Origin: Clostridium brassicae
GTDB taxonomy: Bacteria; Bacillota; Clostridia; Clostridiales; Clostridiaceae
Direction: 5' to 3'
Length of the DNA: 62,245 nt
Assembly (NCBI RefSeq): GCF_026738875.1
Contig: NZ_JAPQFJ010000019.1
Location: 1-62,245, forward strand
Under the pieces are notes generated by a model that had not been told where the DNA came from, did not search any database, and saw only the letters and a list, made by a program, of their open reading frames with translations. Positions 1 through 7,510 of this stretch are shown here, one piece after another (position 1 is the first letter of the stretch; every line of letters begins with the position of its first letter). A program made the position numbers and the translations under genes.

Positions 1-156
1 CGCCTTTCTTAATTTTTCTGTAGCAAGAAAATTATACTTCAAGGCTTGGTATTATCCACTATTTATTTTTTGGAAACTATAATATGGAAACCAATAAAGT
101 TTTCTTTGTACAAAACTTAGGTAATTATACAATTTCCTCAATTAATAGTGTTCTTA

Positions 157-1029
157 TTAAGAGAAAAGATTTGAGAAAAATTCTTTAATTGAATCTAATA
201 ATTTGCTAAAGAAACCTTGAGCTTCCTCACTTGTTAGAGTCCCTTTTAATTGTTTTGTAACATCATTTAGTTGGTCTTTTATTTGTTTAAAGTCTAAATC
301 TAAGCTATTTATTTTTTCCATTAAAGCAGTTATTTTTTTCATATCTTCATCGCTTAAACTTTTGTTATAATTATTTGTTATATTTGTTACTATTTTTTCT
401 ATTTCTTTTTCAGTTTTAGGTTTTTCTTTAACTACTTCTTTTTTTACTTCATTTATTAAATTAGCAGCCTCATCTTTACCTATTTTTTCACCTAAATCAC
501 CAGTGACAACTAACTCTTCATTAGCAGCTTTTTTCTTGTTTTCATCAATTTTTTTACCACTTTTACTGTTTTCAAATCCCTTTAATATTCCTGTAAGAGC
601 GGCTGTACCTGATACGTTAAAAGGAGCTCCTGCTTTAACATTAGCGTTTTGTATACCGGCAGTGATTAAAGCATTTTTTATCATACTTTGGGTAACCCAG
701 TACATATTATGGGTAGAGATATTTAATCCACCTTTGTCAGTAGGTTCTACGTAAGAGCAAGATATGGCTCTTGTCCCTATTTGTTTTGGAGAAGCTACAT
801 CTTTTAAGTAGTTATTTTCTTCAGCATTAGTAACTTCTATTACATTAGCTTCTTCTTTATTAACACCAAAATATTTAAGCATGTCTTCTTTTTGTTTAGA
901 ATTTAAATCTGCACCTAAAGTAACAACCTTAAAAGCATCTGCATAAGCTTTATTTACTGGCATAGACATTATTACAGATACAGTAAATAACATAATTAAA
1001 AATTTACTCATGATTTTTTTGAAATTCAT
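157..1029 (-). CDS. DUF1002 secreted protein (YpuA-like)
   Basis: 290 aa. The N terminus is a signal peptide (Lys-rich start, hydrophobic residues about 9-25, then an AYA-D cleavage site near residue 31), so the product is exported. The mature part matches the DUF1002 family as I know it from Firmicutes: an N-terminal globular half with the STHNMYWVT region near residue 110 and a Lys/Glu-rich helical C-terminal half (about 165-290) that looks coiled-coil. The function of the family is not established. The start is preceded on the minus strand by an AAGGGGACTG-like ribosome site. A palindromic repeat element fills its upstream region, so promoter and repeat may overlap. Transcribed alone, divergent from the NifX/Mrp operon. 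Confidence 0.8.
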   Translation of the reverse strand: MNFKKIMSKFLIMLFTVSVIMSMPVNKAYADAFKVVTLGADLNSKQKEDMLKYFGVNKEEANVIEVTNAEENNYLKDVASPKQIGTRAISCSYVEPTDKGGLNISTHNMYWVTQSMIKNALITAGIQNANVKAGAPFNVSGTAALTGILKGFENSKSGKKIDENKKKAANEELVVTGDLGEKIGKDEAANLINEVKKEVVKEKPKTEKEIEKIVTNITNNYNKSLSDEDMKKITALMEKINSLDLDFKQIKDQLNDVTKQLKGTLTSEEAQGFFSKLLDSIKEFFSNLFS

Positions 1030-1073
1030 ATTTTCAGTCCCCTTTATTTTTTTGTAATGAATAGGATTCTTGG

Positions 1074-1103
1074 TTTCAGGTGGAGTTTTTAATCCATCTG
1101 AAA
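1074..1103. other. Hairpin upstream of the DUF1002 gene
   Basis: The arms TTTCAGGTGGA and TCCATCTGAAA are perfect inverted repeats of 11 bp around an AT-rich loop. It lies 45 bases upstream of the DUF1002 start, in what would be its 5' untranslated region, and just before repeat copy 1. It could be a leader hairpin or part of the repeat element. Confidence 0.55.
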
Positions 1104-1124
1104 GGTATTAACAGACTCCTTAGA

Positions 1125-1291
1125 AATTTTACTCCTTAGAAGTCGTTATCCTTTAGGAGAATCCATTATCCGGGGTCGGTCCATCCTTTACTTCCACTTT
1201 AGAGAAAAGCAGAGAGGTGAAATCTTCGATTTGGTGGGAATCGCTTTCACAGAATGCGATGGGAGTATTAGGAGAGATAGACATCGGATAA
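1125..1291 (+). repeat. Dispersed palindromic repeat, copy 1 (long form)
   Basis: Shares with the copies at 5698-5780, 34644-34779 and 45611-45936 the order ACTCCTTAGAA, GTTATCC, GGTC, CATCCTTTACT ... GGGAGTATTAG, AGACATCGGATAAA. The ends TTATCC/GGATAA pair, so each copy can form a long imperfect hairpin. Like the 34.6-kb copy it carries an extra inner module of about 55 bases containing ATCTTCGAT and ATCGCTTTCACAGA. A second TTATCC about 20 bases upstream suggests a local duplication. Non-coding. Confidence 0.8.
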
Positions 1292-1606
1292 ATTAAAACA
1301 TAAGCTTTTGGTTCATTTAACCAATCTATTATATTATATATATGAATTTAAAAAGTATAAATAAGGTTACAAAAAATTATTTAAAATTTAATATAATTTT
1401 AAGTATTTGTTTAATAATATGATATAAAAATGAAAATATATTTAATTTATTATTAAGATATTTTACACATAAAGCCTATAAGTGGAATTATTTAACTTAT
1501 AGGCTTTTGGTGGTGCAATAATTTAGTGGGGTATATCTGGATGTTAAAATTATTGACACTTTAATAAAGGATTATAACCATAAAAGTAAATAAATTCTAT
1601 TATATA
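1292..1606. other. AT-rich gene-free stretch
   Basis: No ORF with a ribosome site. It holds a perfect 12-bp stem, AAGCCTATAAGT (1472-1483) with ACTTATAGGCTT (1494-1505), which may be a terminator or processing hairpin although no strong T-run follows. Otherwise I see nothing in it. Confidence 0.5.
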
Positions 1607-1662
1607 ATTGGCATTTGACAATAATTCTGAAAAGCTGTATTATATAAATAGCAAATGCCAAT
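1607..1662 (+). promoter_or_regulatory. Promoter with flanking operator arms, NifX/Mrp operon
   Basis: A near-ideal sigma-A promoter: TTGACA (1615-1620), 17-base spacer, TATTAT (1638-1643). It is bracketed by the perfect 11-bp inverted repeat ATTGGCATTTG (1607-1617) and CAAATGCCAAT (1652-1662). One arm overlaps the -35 box and the other lies at about +3 to +13, the arrangement expected of a two-site repressor. The operon itself encodes two candidate regulators (Fur-family and DUF134), so autoregulation is my inference. Confidence 0.75.
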
Positions 1663-1699
1663 AATAAATTTAAAAATATATGATTTAAGGAGGAAAAAA

Positions 1700-2065
1700 A
1701 TGAAAATAGCGATTTCAACAGAAGGGAAAACAGTTGATAGTGTACTAGATAATAGATTTGGGAGATGTGATTATTTTCAAATTCATAATACTGAAAATGG
1801 AGAGGTTAAGGTTATAGAAAATGAAGGGAAAATATCAAGTGGTGGAGCAGGAATAGCGGCATCACAACAACTACTTGATGAAGGTATAGATGTTATTATT
1901 ACAGGTAATCTTGGACCAAATGCATTTAAAATAATAAACAAAGCAAACATAAAAGCATATCAATGTGATGAGGTTTCTATAAGTTCTGTTTTAGAAAAGT
2001 ATAAAAAAGGAGAACTTACAGAATTAAAAATGCCAGGAAGAGCTCATCATGGATTAGCACATTAA
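1700..2065 (+). CDS. NifX/NifB-type iron-molybdenum cofactor-binding protein
   Basis: 121 aa. The start is the ATG at 1700, 6 bases after AAGGAGG; upstream in-frame codons run through the promoter. The sequence begins MKIAISTEG and has the family pattern of a small alpha/beta domain (NRFGRCDYF near 20-28, GGAGIAASQ, IITGNLGPNA near 70-80), as in NifX, NifY and the C-terminal part of NifB. It ends in a His-containing tail (RAHHGLAH). Family members bind iron-sulfur or FeMo-co-type clusters. No nitrogenase genes are in the window, so a role in general Fe-S or metal-cluster handling with the adjacent ATPases is more likely. First gene of a six-gene operon. Confidence 0.85.
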   Translation: MKIAISTEGKTVDSVLDNRFGRCDYFQIHNTENGEVKVIENEGKISSGGAGIAASQQLLDEGIDVIITGNLGPNAFKIINKANIKAYQCDEVSISSVLEKYKKGELTELKMPGRAHHGLAH

Positions 2066-2085
2066 TTTTGAGGAGGAAATAAGAA

Positions 2086-2916
2086 GTGAATATAGCAGTA
2101 TTAAGTGGTAAAGGAGGAACAGGAAAAACTACAGTTTCAACTAATCTTGCTTTAGCTCTTAAAGCTAATTATATTGATTGTGATGTAGAAGAGCCAAATG
2201 GATTTTTATTTTTAAAACCAGAAATAAAAGAAATAGAAAGTGTTAAAGTAGAGTATCCATTTATAGATGATGATAAATGTACCTCTTGTGGGGAATGTGT
2301 TAATGTCTGTAATTTTAATGCTTTGGCAAAAGTGAAGGAAGACATAATTTTATTTGAAAAATTATGTCATGGATGTGGAGCTTGTGAAATTGTCTGTAAA
2401 AAAGGTGCTTTAAAATATAAAAAAAGAGAAATAGGAAATATTGAAAAAGGGAAAATGCAAGGAATAAATTGTTCTAGAGGCATTTTAAATATAAGTGAAC
2501 CTATGGCTGTGCCTGTAATTAATAATTTACTTAAAGGACTTGTAAAAGGGGTGAATTTAATTGATTGTCCTCCTGGTACTTCTTGTAATGTAGTAAGTTC
2601 TTTAAAATATGCAGATGGAGCAATACTTGTTACAGAGCCAACTGAATTTGGACTTCATGATTTAAAAATGGCAGTAGAACTTGTAAAGATGTTTAACATC
2701 CCTTTTGGTATAGTTATAAATAAAGATAATGGAAGTGAAAATATAGTTAAAAAATATTGTAAGAAAGAAAATATAGAGTTAATAGGTTCTATTCCATACA
2801 GTAAAGATATAGCAAAGATTTATTCAAAAGGGGAATTAATTTATAACAATATAGAATATAAAAATATTTTTGATGAGCTATCAGGAAAAATGAAGGAGGT
2901 GCTAAGGTGGAATTAG
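2086..2916 (+). CDS. MinD/Mrp-family ATPase with inserted 2[4Fe-4S] ferredoxin (first)
   Basis: 276 aa, GTG start after GAGGAGG. Deviant Walker A GKGGTGKTT at residues 8-16, then DCDVEEPN near 31-38 as in Mrp/ParA ATPases. A bacterial ferredoxin insert follows: CTSCGECVNVC (65-75) and CHGCGACEIVC (94-104), eight cysteines for two [4Fe-4S] clusters. Downstream, DCPPGTSC and the VTEPTEFGLHDL segment are the switch and ATP-binding parts of the fold. Such proteins are thought to be cytosolic cluster carriers or maturation ATPases. Its stop overlaps the start of the next, paralogous gene by 10 bases, implying translational coupling and possibly a heterodimer. Confidence 0.88.
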   Translation: MNIAVLSGKGGTGKTTVSTNLALALKANYIDCDVEEPNGFLFLKPEIKEIESVKVEYPFIDDDKCTSCGECVNVCNFNALAKVKEDIILFEKLCHGCGACEIVCKKGALKYKKREIGNIEKGKMQGINCSRGILNISEPMAVPVINNLLKGLVKGVNLIDCPPGTSCNVVSSLKYADGAILVTEPTEFGLHDLKMAVELVKMFNIPFGIVINKDNGSENIVKKYCKKENIELIGSIPYSKDIAKIYSKGELIYNNIEYKNIFDELSGKMKEVLRWN

Positions 2917-3764
2917 TAGTTTTAAGTGGTAAGGGAGGAACAGGGAAGACTACTATTGCAACGGCACTATCTGAGATTATTGGAGATGTAAATAGGATAG
3001 ATTGTGATGTAGATGCTCCTAATTTGTACCTTTTCTATGAAGGAGAAAATATAGAAAAGAGAGAGTTTATAGGTGGCAAAAAAGCAATAATAGATAGAAA
3101 TCTTTGCATTAAGTGTGGCAAATGTGAGTCTACTTGTAGGTTTAATGCTATAGAAAATTTTAAAATAAATTCTTTTCTCTGTGAAGGGTGTGGAGCTTGT
3201 ACACTTATATGTCCAGCTAATGCCATAAAATCAGAAGAGGAAAAAATAGCAGATACTTTTATTACAAAATTGGATAAGGGAATTATATCAAGGGCAGAAA
3301 TGGGAATAGGAAGCGATGGTTCAGGGAAACTTATAACTTTTCTTAGAAAAGAGGAAAAACGATTTTCTAAAGATGCAGATCTGACTATAATAGATGCTTC
3401 TCCTGGAATAGGATGCCCAGTAATATCTTCTATAACAGGTAGTAATGTAGCATTAGTTGTTACAGAACCAACTAAGTCAGGACTTGAAGATTTAACTAGA
3501 GTAGTTTCTTTATGTGAACATTTCGGTGTATTTACTATGGTTTGTATAAATAAATGGGATATAAATGAGGATATGGCAAAAGAAATAGAAGATTTTATAG
3601 AAAAGAAGAATCTAAGTTTAGTAGGTAAAATACCATATGATGACACTGTAATGAAATCTATTAATGAATTGAGGCCTATAACTTATTATGAAGAGAGTAT
3701 AGCTAATAAAGCCATAAAAGACATGTGGCTTAATATAAAATTTAGATTAAATACACAAAAATAA
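2907..3764 (+). CDS. MinD/Mrp-family ATPase with inserted 2[4Fe-4S] ferredoxin (second)
   Basis: 285 aa, GTG start inside the end of the first ATPase gene, ribosome site AAGGAGGTG. Walker A GKGGTGKTT at 8-16; DCDVDAPN near 32-39; ferredoxin cysteines CIKCGKCESTC (67-77) and CEGCGACTLIC (92-102); then DASPGIGCPV and VTEPTKSGLEDL. It is clearly a paralogue of its neighbour with the same domain order, presumably from an old tandem duplication. The pair probably works together on the cluster-binding NifX-like proteins encoded on either side. Confidence 0.88.
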   Translation: MELVVLSGKGGTGKTTIATALSEIIGDVNRIDCDVDAPNLYLFYEGENIEKREFIGGKKAIIDRNLCIKCGKCESTCRFNAIENFKINSFLCEGCGACTLICPANAIKSEEEKIADTFITKLDKGIISRAEMGIGSDGSGKLITFLRKEEKRFSKDADLTIIDASPGIGCPVISSITGSNVALVVTEPTKSGLEDLTRVVSLCEHFGVFTMVCINKWDINEDMAKEIEDFIEKKNLSLVGKIPYDDTVMKSINELRPITYYEESIANKAIKDMWLNIKFRLNTQK

Positions 3765-3788
3765 AAAATACTTTAGGAGGAATAAAAA

Positions 3789-4145
3789 ATGAAAATAGCA
3801 GTTGCAAGTGAAGGAAAATATGTAAGTGGACATTTTGGACATTGTGAAGGTTTTACAATTTATGATTTAGAAGGAGAAAAAATAACAAATAAAGATTTTA
3901 AACAAAATCCAGGGCATAGACCAGGATTCCTTCCAGTATTCTTAAAAGATTTAGATGTAAACATAATTATTGCAGGTGGTATGGGAGAAACTGCTCAACA
4001 ATTATTTAATGAAAAAGAAATAGATGTAATAGTTGGGGCTCAAGGCGTTTGTGATGATGTAATAGAAAGTTATATAAGAGGTGAGTTAAAGTCTACGGGA
4101 AGTGTTTGTAGAGAACATGAGCATGAAGGGCATTGCAATGAGTAA
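3789..4145 (+). CDS. NifX/NifB-type cofactor-binding protein (second)
   Basis: 118 aa, ATG after TAGGAGGA. Starts MKIAVASEGKYVSGHFGHCEGF, the family N terminus with a His-Cys cluster. A GGMGETAQQLF segment lies near residue 65 and the C terminus is rich in His and Cys (CREHEHEGHCNE), a plausible metal-binding tail. Only the overall fold is shared with the 121-aa protein at 1700; the two are not close copies. Spaced 24 bases after the second ATPase. Confidence 0.85.
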   Translation: MKIAVASEGKYVSGHFGHCEGFTIYDLEGEKITNKDFKQNPGHRPGFLPVFLKDLDVNIIIAGGMGETAQQLFNEKEIDVIVGAQGVCDDVIESYIRGELKSTGSVCREHEHEGHCNE

Positions 4146-4170
4146 AGATATAAAACTAAAGGAATTTTAA

Positions 4171-4611
4171 ATGAATAAAAATTTAGCTTATTTTAAAAAA
4201 ATAATTGAAAATGATGGACACAAGTTTACTAAACAAAAGGAAAGTATATTAAAATTTTTAGTTAATTCAAAACAACACTTTAATGCAGAAGAAATATATG
4301 CGAAAGTGAAAGAAAGTAATATAGGATTAGCTACAGTATACAGAAGTTTAAAGGAGTTTAGTAAATTAGGTATAGTTAAGGTGATAAATGTAAATGGCAT
4401 AAATTATTATGAAATGAAGATATTTAGTAGGAATCCACTGCATATACATTTTAAATGTTCTAAATGTAATGATATAATAGATATTGATGATAAAGAATTA
4501 AATTTTCAATATGTAAAACTGAATGAAAAAATTGCACTAAATAACAATTTAGATATATATGATGTAAACATAATGTTCACGGGATTATGTAGCAAATGCA
4601 GGGAGGAATAA
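4171..4611 (+). CDS. Fur-family metal-responsive repressor
   Basis: 146 aa. N-terminal winged helix (KFTKQKESILKFL ... ATVYRSLKEFSKLGIV, about 17-75), then the Fur dimer domain with HIHFKCSKC (90-98) and a second CSKC near the C terminus, together the structural Cys4 zinc site. Whether it senses iron, peroxide, zinc or something else cannot be told; the usual PerR/Fur histidine pattern is only partly visible. It sits inside the NifX/Mrp operon, so the nearby operator arms at 1607-1662 are candidate targets, though they do not look like a classic Fur box. Confidence 0.85.
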   Translation: MNKNLAYFKKIIENDGHKFTKQKESILKFLVNSKQHFNAEEIYAKVKESNIGLATVYRSLKEFSKLGIVKVINVNGINYYEMKIFSRNPLHIHFKCSKCNDIIDIDDKELNFQYVKLNEKIALNNNLDIYDVNIMFTGLCSKCREE

Positions 4612-4614
4612 GTT

Positions 4615-5064
4615 ATGCCAAGACCAACCAAGTTTAGAAGGGTAGAATTTTTCCCCGAAAATACTTGCTTTGTACCTTTGGGAAAGTCAAAATGCCAAAT
4701 TGAAGAGATACTTCTAAAGGTAGAAGAATTAGAAGCTATGCGATTAAAGGATATAGAAGGATTGAATCAAGAAGAGTGTGCGCTAAAAATGCAAGTATCA
4801 CGCCAAACTTTTCAAAATGTAATTGATAGTGCTAGAAAAAAAGTTGCAGTAGCTTTAACTGAAGGCAAAGCTATAAAAATAAGTGGTGGGCACTATACAA
4901 CAAAGATGTGCAAATTTAGATGTGTAGATTGTGGTGAGATCTATGAAATAAATTATGAACAGGATATATATGCTTGTCCTAAGTGTGGATCACAAAAAGT
5001 TATGTGTACTAAAAAAGGGGATTTTTGTAGAAGATGGTGCAAGGGAGATAATGTAAATGATTAA
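4615..5064 (+). CDS. DUF134 helix-turn-helix protein with zinc-ribbon tail
   Basis: 149 aa, starting 3 bases after the Fur-family gene, ribosome site GGAGGAATAAGTT. N-terminal MPRPTKFRRV and a sigma-70 region-4-like helix-turn-helix (EELEAMRLKDIEGLNQEECA ... VSRQTFQNVIDSARKKV, about 37-78) are the DUF134 hallmark. The C-terminal 45 residues carry CVDCG, CPKCG and two further Cys (C-x3-C), probably a zinc ribbon or cluster site. DUF134 genes often sit beside NifX-like proteins in anaerobes, which fits here; regulation of this operon is inferred. Confidence 0.85.
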   Translation: MPRPTKFRRVEFFPENTCFVPLGKSKCQIEEILLKVEELEAMRLKDIEGLNQEECALKMQVSRQTFQNVIDSARKKVAVALTEGKAIKISGGHYTTKMCKFRCVDCGEIYEINYEQDIYACPKCGSQKVMCTKKGDFCRRWCKGDNVND

Positions 5065-5094
5065 AAAAAGAATCACGTAAGTGATTCTTTTTTT
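5064..5094 (+). terminator. Intrinsic terminator, end of NifX/Mrp operon
   Basis: Stem AGAATCAC / GTGATTCT with loop GTAA, preceded by an A-run and followed by seven T. It begins at the stop of the DUF134 gene. Confidence 0.9.
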
Positions 5095-5204
5095 ATATAA
5101 TTATATAGAAGCCGTTTTAAAAGGAGGTAAATAGTTTGGTGTAAATTTCCTTTAGTGATCTTAAAACATATTATCATATAAAATTTTATGAGAAGGTGAA
5201 AAAA

Positions 5205-5648
5205 GTGGGCAGATTAAATCCTGAGAAGCTTTTTGTTGAGTTTAAACCAGGAGTTACTTTTATAGAACCGATTGTTCCTAGAAAATATACTTTAACCCAT
5301 TCAGATATAACTGCAGAACTTTTTCTTACAATCGGACTAGTATATGATTATGAGAAAATAAATCCTATGAGAGATGAAGTGCTAGGTGAATGGATGGATT
5401 TAGATAATAAGTATTTTTTTAATATATATTTATATGTTGGACAGTTTACTCCAAAAGTAGTGGCTATACGTAATAAAATTTTCAGAAAGGAGTTACCTTT
5501 AGCTATTGAAGCAATAAGATATGGGGATAGAAAATTTTTTGATGTCCATAAAGAGTTAGACAATGTTCCAATAATAGTATACTTCAATTCAGCTATTCCT
5601 TATTATAATAGGGTTGAAAATTGGGGCACTTTCTCAGAATATAAATAG
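5205..5648 (+). CDS. Bacterial STAY-GREEN protein (Mg-dechelatase-like)
   Basis: 147 aa. I take the GTG at 5205 (ribosome site AGAAGGTG 6 bases upstream), which gives the usual family N terminus MGRLNPEKLFVEF; an in-frame GTG at 5196 overlaps that ribosome site. The segment PRKYTLTHSDITAELFLTIG is the strongly conserved core of the staygreen family. Plant SGR removes Mg from chlorophyll a, and several bacterial homologues have been shown to do so in vitro; this organism shows no sign of chlorophyll, so the natural substrate is unknown. Stands alone between two terminators. Confidence 0.85.
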   Translation: MGRLNPEKLFVEFKPGVTFIEPIVPRKYTLTHSDITAELFLTIGLVYDYEKINPMRDEVLGEWMDLDNKYFFNIYLYVGQFTPKVVAIRNKIFRKELPLAIEAIRYGDRKFFDVHKELDNVPIIVYFNSAIPYYNRVENWGTFSEYK

Positions 5649-5656
5649 AAAAGGAT

Positions 5657-5682
5657 ATAAACCCTAGTTATATAGGGTTTAT
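5657..5682 (+). terminator. Hairpin after the staygreen gene
   Basis: Perfect stem ATAAACCCT / AGGGTTTAT around an 8-base loop, 9 bases after the stop codon. The following T-run is weak. Confidence 0.7.
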
Positions 5683-5697
5683 AGTTTAAGTAGTCTT

Positions 5698-5780
5698 TAT
5701 CTCATGTCTAAGCATTCTAATACTCCCATCTTTTTTAGTGAGAGTAAAGAATGACACGACTCTGGATAACGGTTTCTAAT
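5698..5780 (-). repeat. Dispersed palindromic repeat, copy 2 (inverted)
   Basis: On the minus strand it reads AGAAACCGTTATCCAGAGTC ... CATTCTTTACT ... GATGGGAGTATTAGAATG ... AGACATGAGATAAA, matching the 45.6-kb copies closely. It fills the convergent gap between the staygreen and helicase genes. Confidence 0.85.
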
Positions 5781-5830
5781 ATAGATTGTATAATGCTAGT
5801 CAGTTCTTTATTTGTACACTATGATGTATA

Positions 5831-5860
5831 ATTTTGATTAAAAGTACTTTTAATCAAAAT
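5831..5860. terminator. 30-bp perfect palindrome at the end of the helicase gene
   Basis: ATTTTGATTAAAAGT and its exact complement abut with no loop, ending at the helicase stop codon. It could terminate the helicase transcript, although the T-run expected on that strand is poor. Confidence 0.6.
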
Positions 5861-7102
5861 TTATTTTTTTAAATTAGATTTTTTAAAGGTATTTTTTTCC
5901 TTTGAATTAGAGTTTCGTTTAAATTTAGTTTTACTATTAGTTTTGCTAGCTGTTTTAAACATATCTGGATTTACAAGAGAACCTCTAGATAGTTTTTTTT
6001 CTTCAATTTTTATAGCAAAATCTTTTTCATATTTTTTAATTAATAGGAGTTCTTTTTCTGTAACTATGGAAATAGAAGTTCCTAAAATTCCAGATCTTCC
6101 AGTTCTACCTGCTCTATGTAGATACTCCATTGAATCTTCAGGTAAATCTAAACTAAATATATGAGTTACACCTTTTACATCTAATCCCCTAGCGGCTATA
6201 TCGGAAGCTATTAAAAGCTGAAATTTTCCATTTCTAAAGCCTTCTAAAGCTTTTTTACGTTCTTCTTTTGATGAACTACCATATATTCCATATGCTTTGA
6301 TGTTATGATATTGAAGTTTTTCTGTAGTTAGCTGAATTTCTTCACTTTTATTTATAAATACAATTGCTTTTTTAGGGTTTAAGGCAGCTATAAGCTTTCT
6401 TAGGATTACGATTTTGTCTCTTTGCTCTCCAGTAAGGTACATATGAGTAATATTTGGATTAATTAAGTTGTTTTCTTTAATTCTTATAACTTCAGATTCT
6501 TTCATTAAATTTTTTGCTATATTTATTGTCTTTTCGTTTATAGTGGCTGAAAATACCATTAATTGTCTATCTCTCATTGTAGTTTTTATAATATCTTTTA
6601 CTACATTTAAGTTATTTTGATCTAGAAGTTTATCTCCTTCATCTATAACGATGGTTTTAATAGTATGTGCGCTTATTTTTTTCTTTTTTATAAGCTGAAG
6701 TATTCTTCCAGTAGAACCTACGATTATATGAGGTTTTTCTTTCAATTTATCAATTTGTCTTTTTACATTAACTTCTCCTATTATAGTAGTAGAAGTTATA
6801 TTCATTCCAGAATTTTGTGATAAAAGTTTTATTTGTTTATCTATTTGCATAACTAATTCGTGAGTTGGAGCTAATATAATTGATTGCATTTCTCTTTTTT
6901 CGCTATTTATCTTTTGAAATATAGGTAATAAATAGGCTAAGGTTTTTCCGCTCCCTGTTTCTGATTGCCCTATTATATCTTTATTTTCTAATGCTAAAGG
7001 TATTGTTTTTATTTGTATATCTGTAGGTTTAATTATACCTTCTTTTTTTAATCCTTCTATCAACTTTGAATCTAAATCTAATGTATCAAATGAATTTATC
7101 AT
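5861..7102 (-). CDS. DEAD-box-type ATP-dependent RNA helicase (DEGD variant)
   Basis: 413 aa from the ATG at 7102; an in-frame TTG two codons upstream is too close to the ribosome site AGGGAG. Helicase motifs in order: Q region (FDTLDLDSKL, PTDIQ), I SETGSGKT, Ia APTHELVMQ, TTIIGE, II VIDEGDKLL, III FSATI, IV IVFINK, V ASDIAARGLD, VI HRAGRTGRSG. Motif II reads D-E-G-D in place of D-E-A-D. The basic Ser/Asn/Lys tail (about 385-413) is a likely RNA-binding extension. Cytosolic RNA remodelling, probably cold or ribosome related as for other CshA/CshB/DbpA-type proteins; the exact member cannot be assigned. Confidence 0.9.
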   Translation of the reverse strand: MINSFDTLDLDSKLIEGLKKEGIIKPTDIQIKTIPLALENKDIIGQSETGSGKTLAYLLPIFQKINSEKREMQSIILAPTHELVMQIDKQIKLLSQNSGMNITSTTIIGEVNVKRQIDKLKEKPHIIVGSTGRILQLIKKKKISAHTIKTIVIDEGDKLLDQNNLNVVKDIIKTTMRDRQLMVFSATINEKTINIAKNLMKESEVIRIKENNLINPNITHMYLTGEQRDKIVILRKLIAALNPKKAIVFINKSEEIQLTTEKLQYHNIKAYGIYGSSSKEERKKALEGFRNGKFQLLIASDIAARGLDVKGVTHIFSLDLPEDSMEYLHRAGRTGRSGILGTSISIVTEKELLLIKKYEKDFAIKIEEKKLSRGSLVNPDMFKTASKTNSKTKFKRNSNSKEKNTFKKSNLKK

Positions 7103-7510
7103 GTGCAATCTCCCTTTTTGAATTACTTATATTAATCATAAATGTATAGATATTTCTATAGTCAAAAACTTATATAATTTTATACTTAGCTTTTACCTTT
7201 GTCAATTAAATTATAAATACAGCAAATTAATCTATATTACTTGATATTATGAAATATTATAAAAGAATATTATTTTGTTAAAAAAATAAGTGAAAAGATT
7301 GTTAAATAATTATCTTTGTAACTTATGTTACATATCACATTACATATAAAGATTATAATAAAAATAACCATTAAACAAGATGTAAGATTGTTACGCTCAG
7401 TTGAAATTTAAATTATATTTTAGGATTATGAGTAATTAAAACTAATTTCAGAAAGAGTAATAATGAAGTTTTTACGTAAAATAAAAATGATATTAAAAGG
7501 AGATGAAAAC
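7103..7510. other. Divergent regulatory region, helicase / hemerythrin operon
   Basis: About 400 bases without a gene. It contains the Crp/Fnr-type palindrome and a -10 box described separately, and a leader of about 145 bases before the 7511 gene. I see no riboswitch-like structure. Confidence 0.6.
7317..7359 (+). promoter_or_regulatory. Crp/Fnr-type (HcpR-like) activator site and promoter
   Basis: Perfect palindrome TGTAAC-TTAT-GTTACA (7317-7332) followed by a good -10 box TATAAT (7354-7359) with no usable -35 hexamer. With a start near 7366 the palindrome is centred at -41.5, the class II activator position. GTAAC-type palindromes are, as I recall, the sites predicted for HcpR, the nitrosative-stress regulator of anaerobes; that assignment is inference. 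Confidence 0.65.

Noticed and set aside
1-156. Reading frame running off the left edge on the minus strand
   Set aside because: A short open stretch (about 15 codons) is visible but has no start signal and is too short to support a call.
503-754. Plus-strand ORF of 83 aa within the DUF1002 gene
   Set aside because: Antisense of a protein with signal peptide and family match; no ribosome site.
1125-1291. T-box leader or riboswitch
   Set aside because: The GAGAG and TTCG-loop stems drew attention, but there is no T-box sequence (GGGTGG-type antiterminator) and the same element recurs upstream of unrelated genes and in both orientations.
1700-5064. Nitrogen-fixation cluster
   Set aside because: NifX/NifB-like domains alone do not indicate nitrogenase; no nifHDK, nifE/N or radical-SAM NifB is present.
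5205-5648. Photosynthetic origin of the window
   Set aside because: The staygreen protein is the only chlorophyll-linked family; homologues are known in many non-photosynthetic bacteria.
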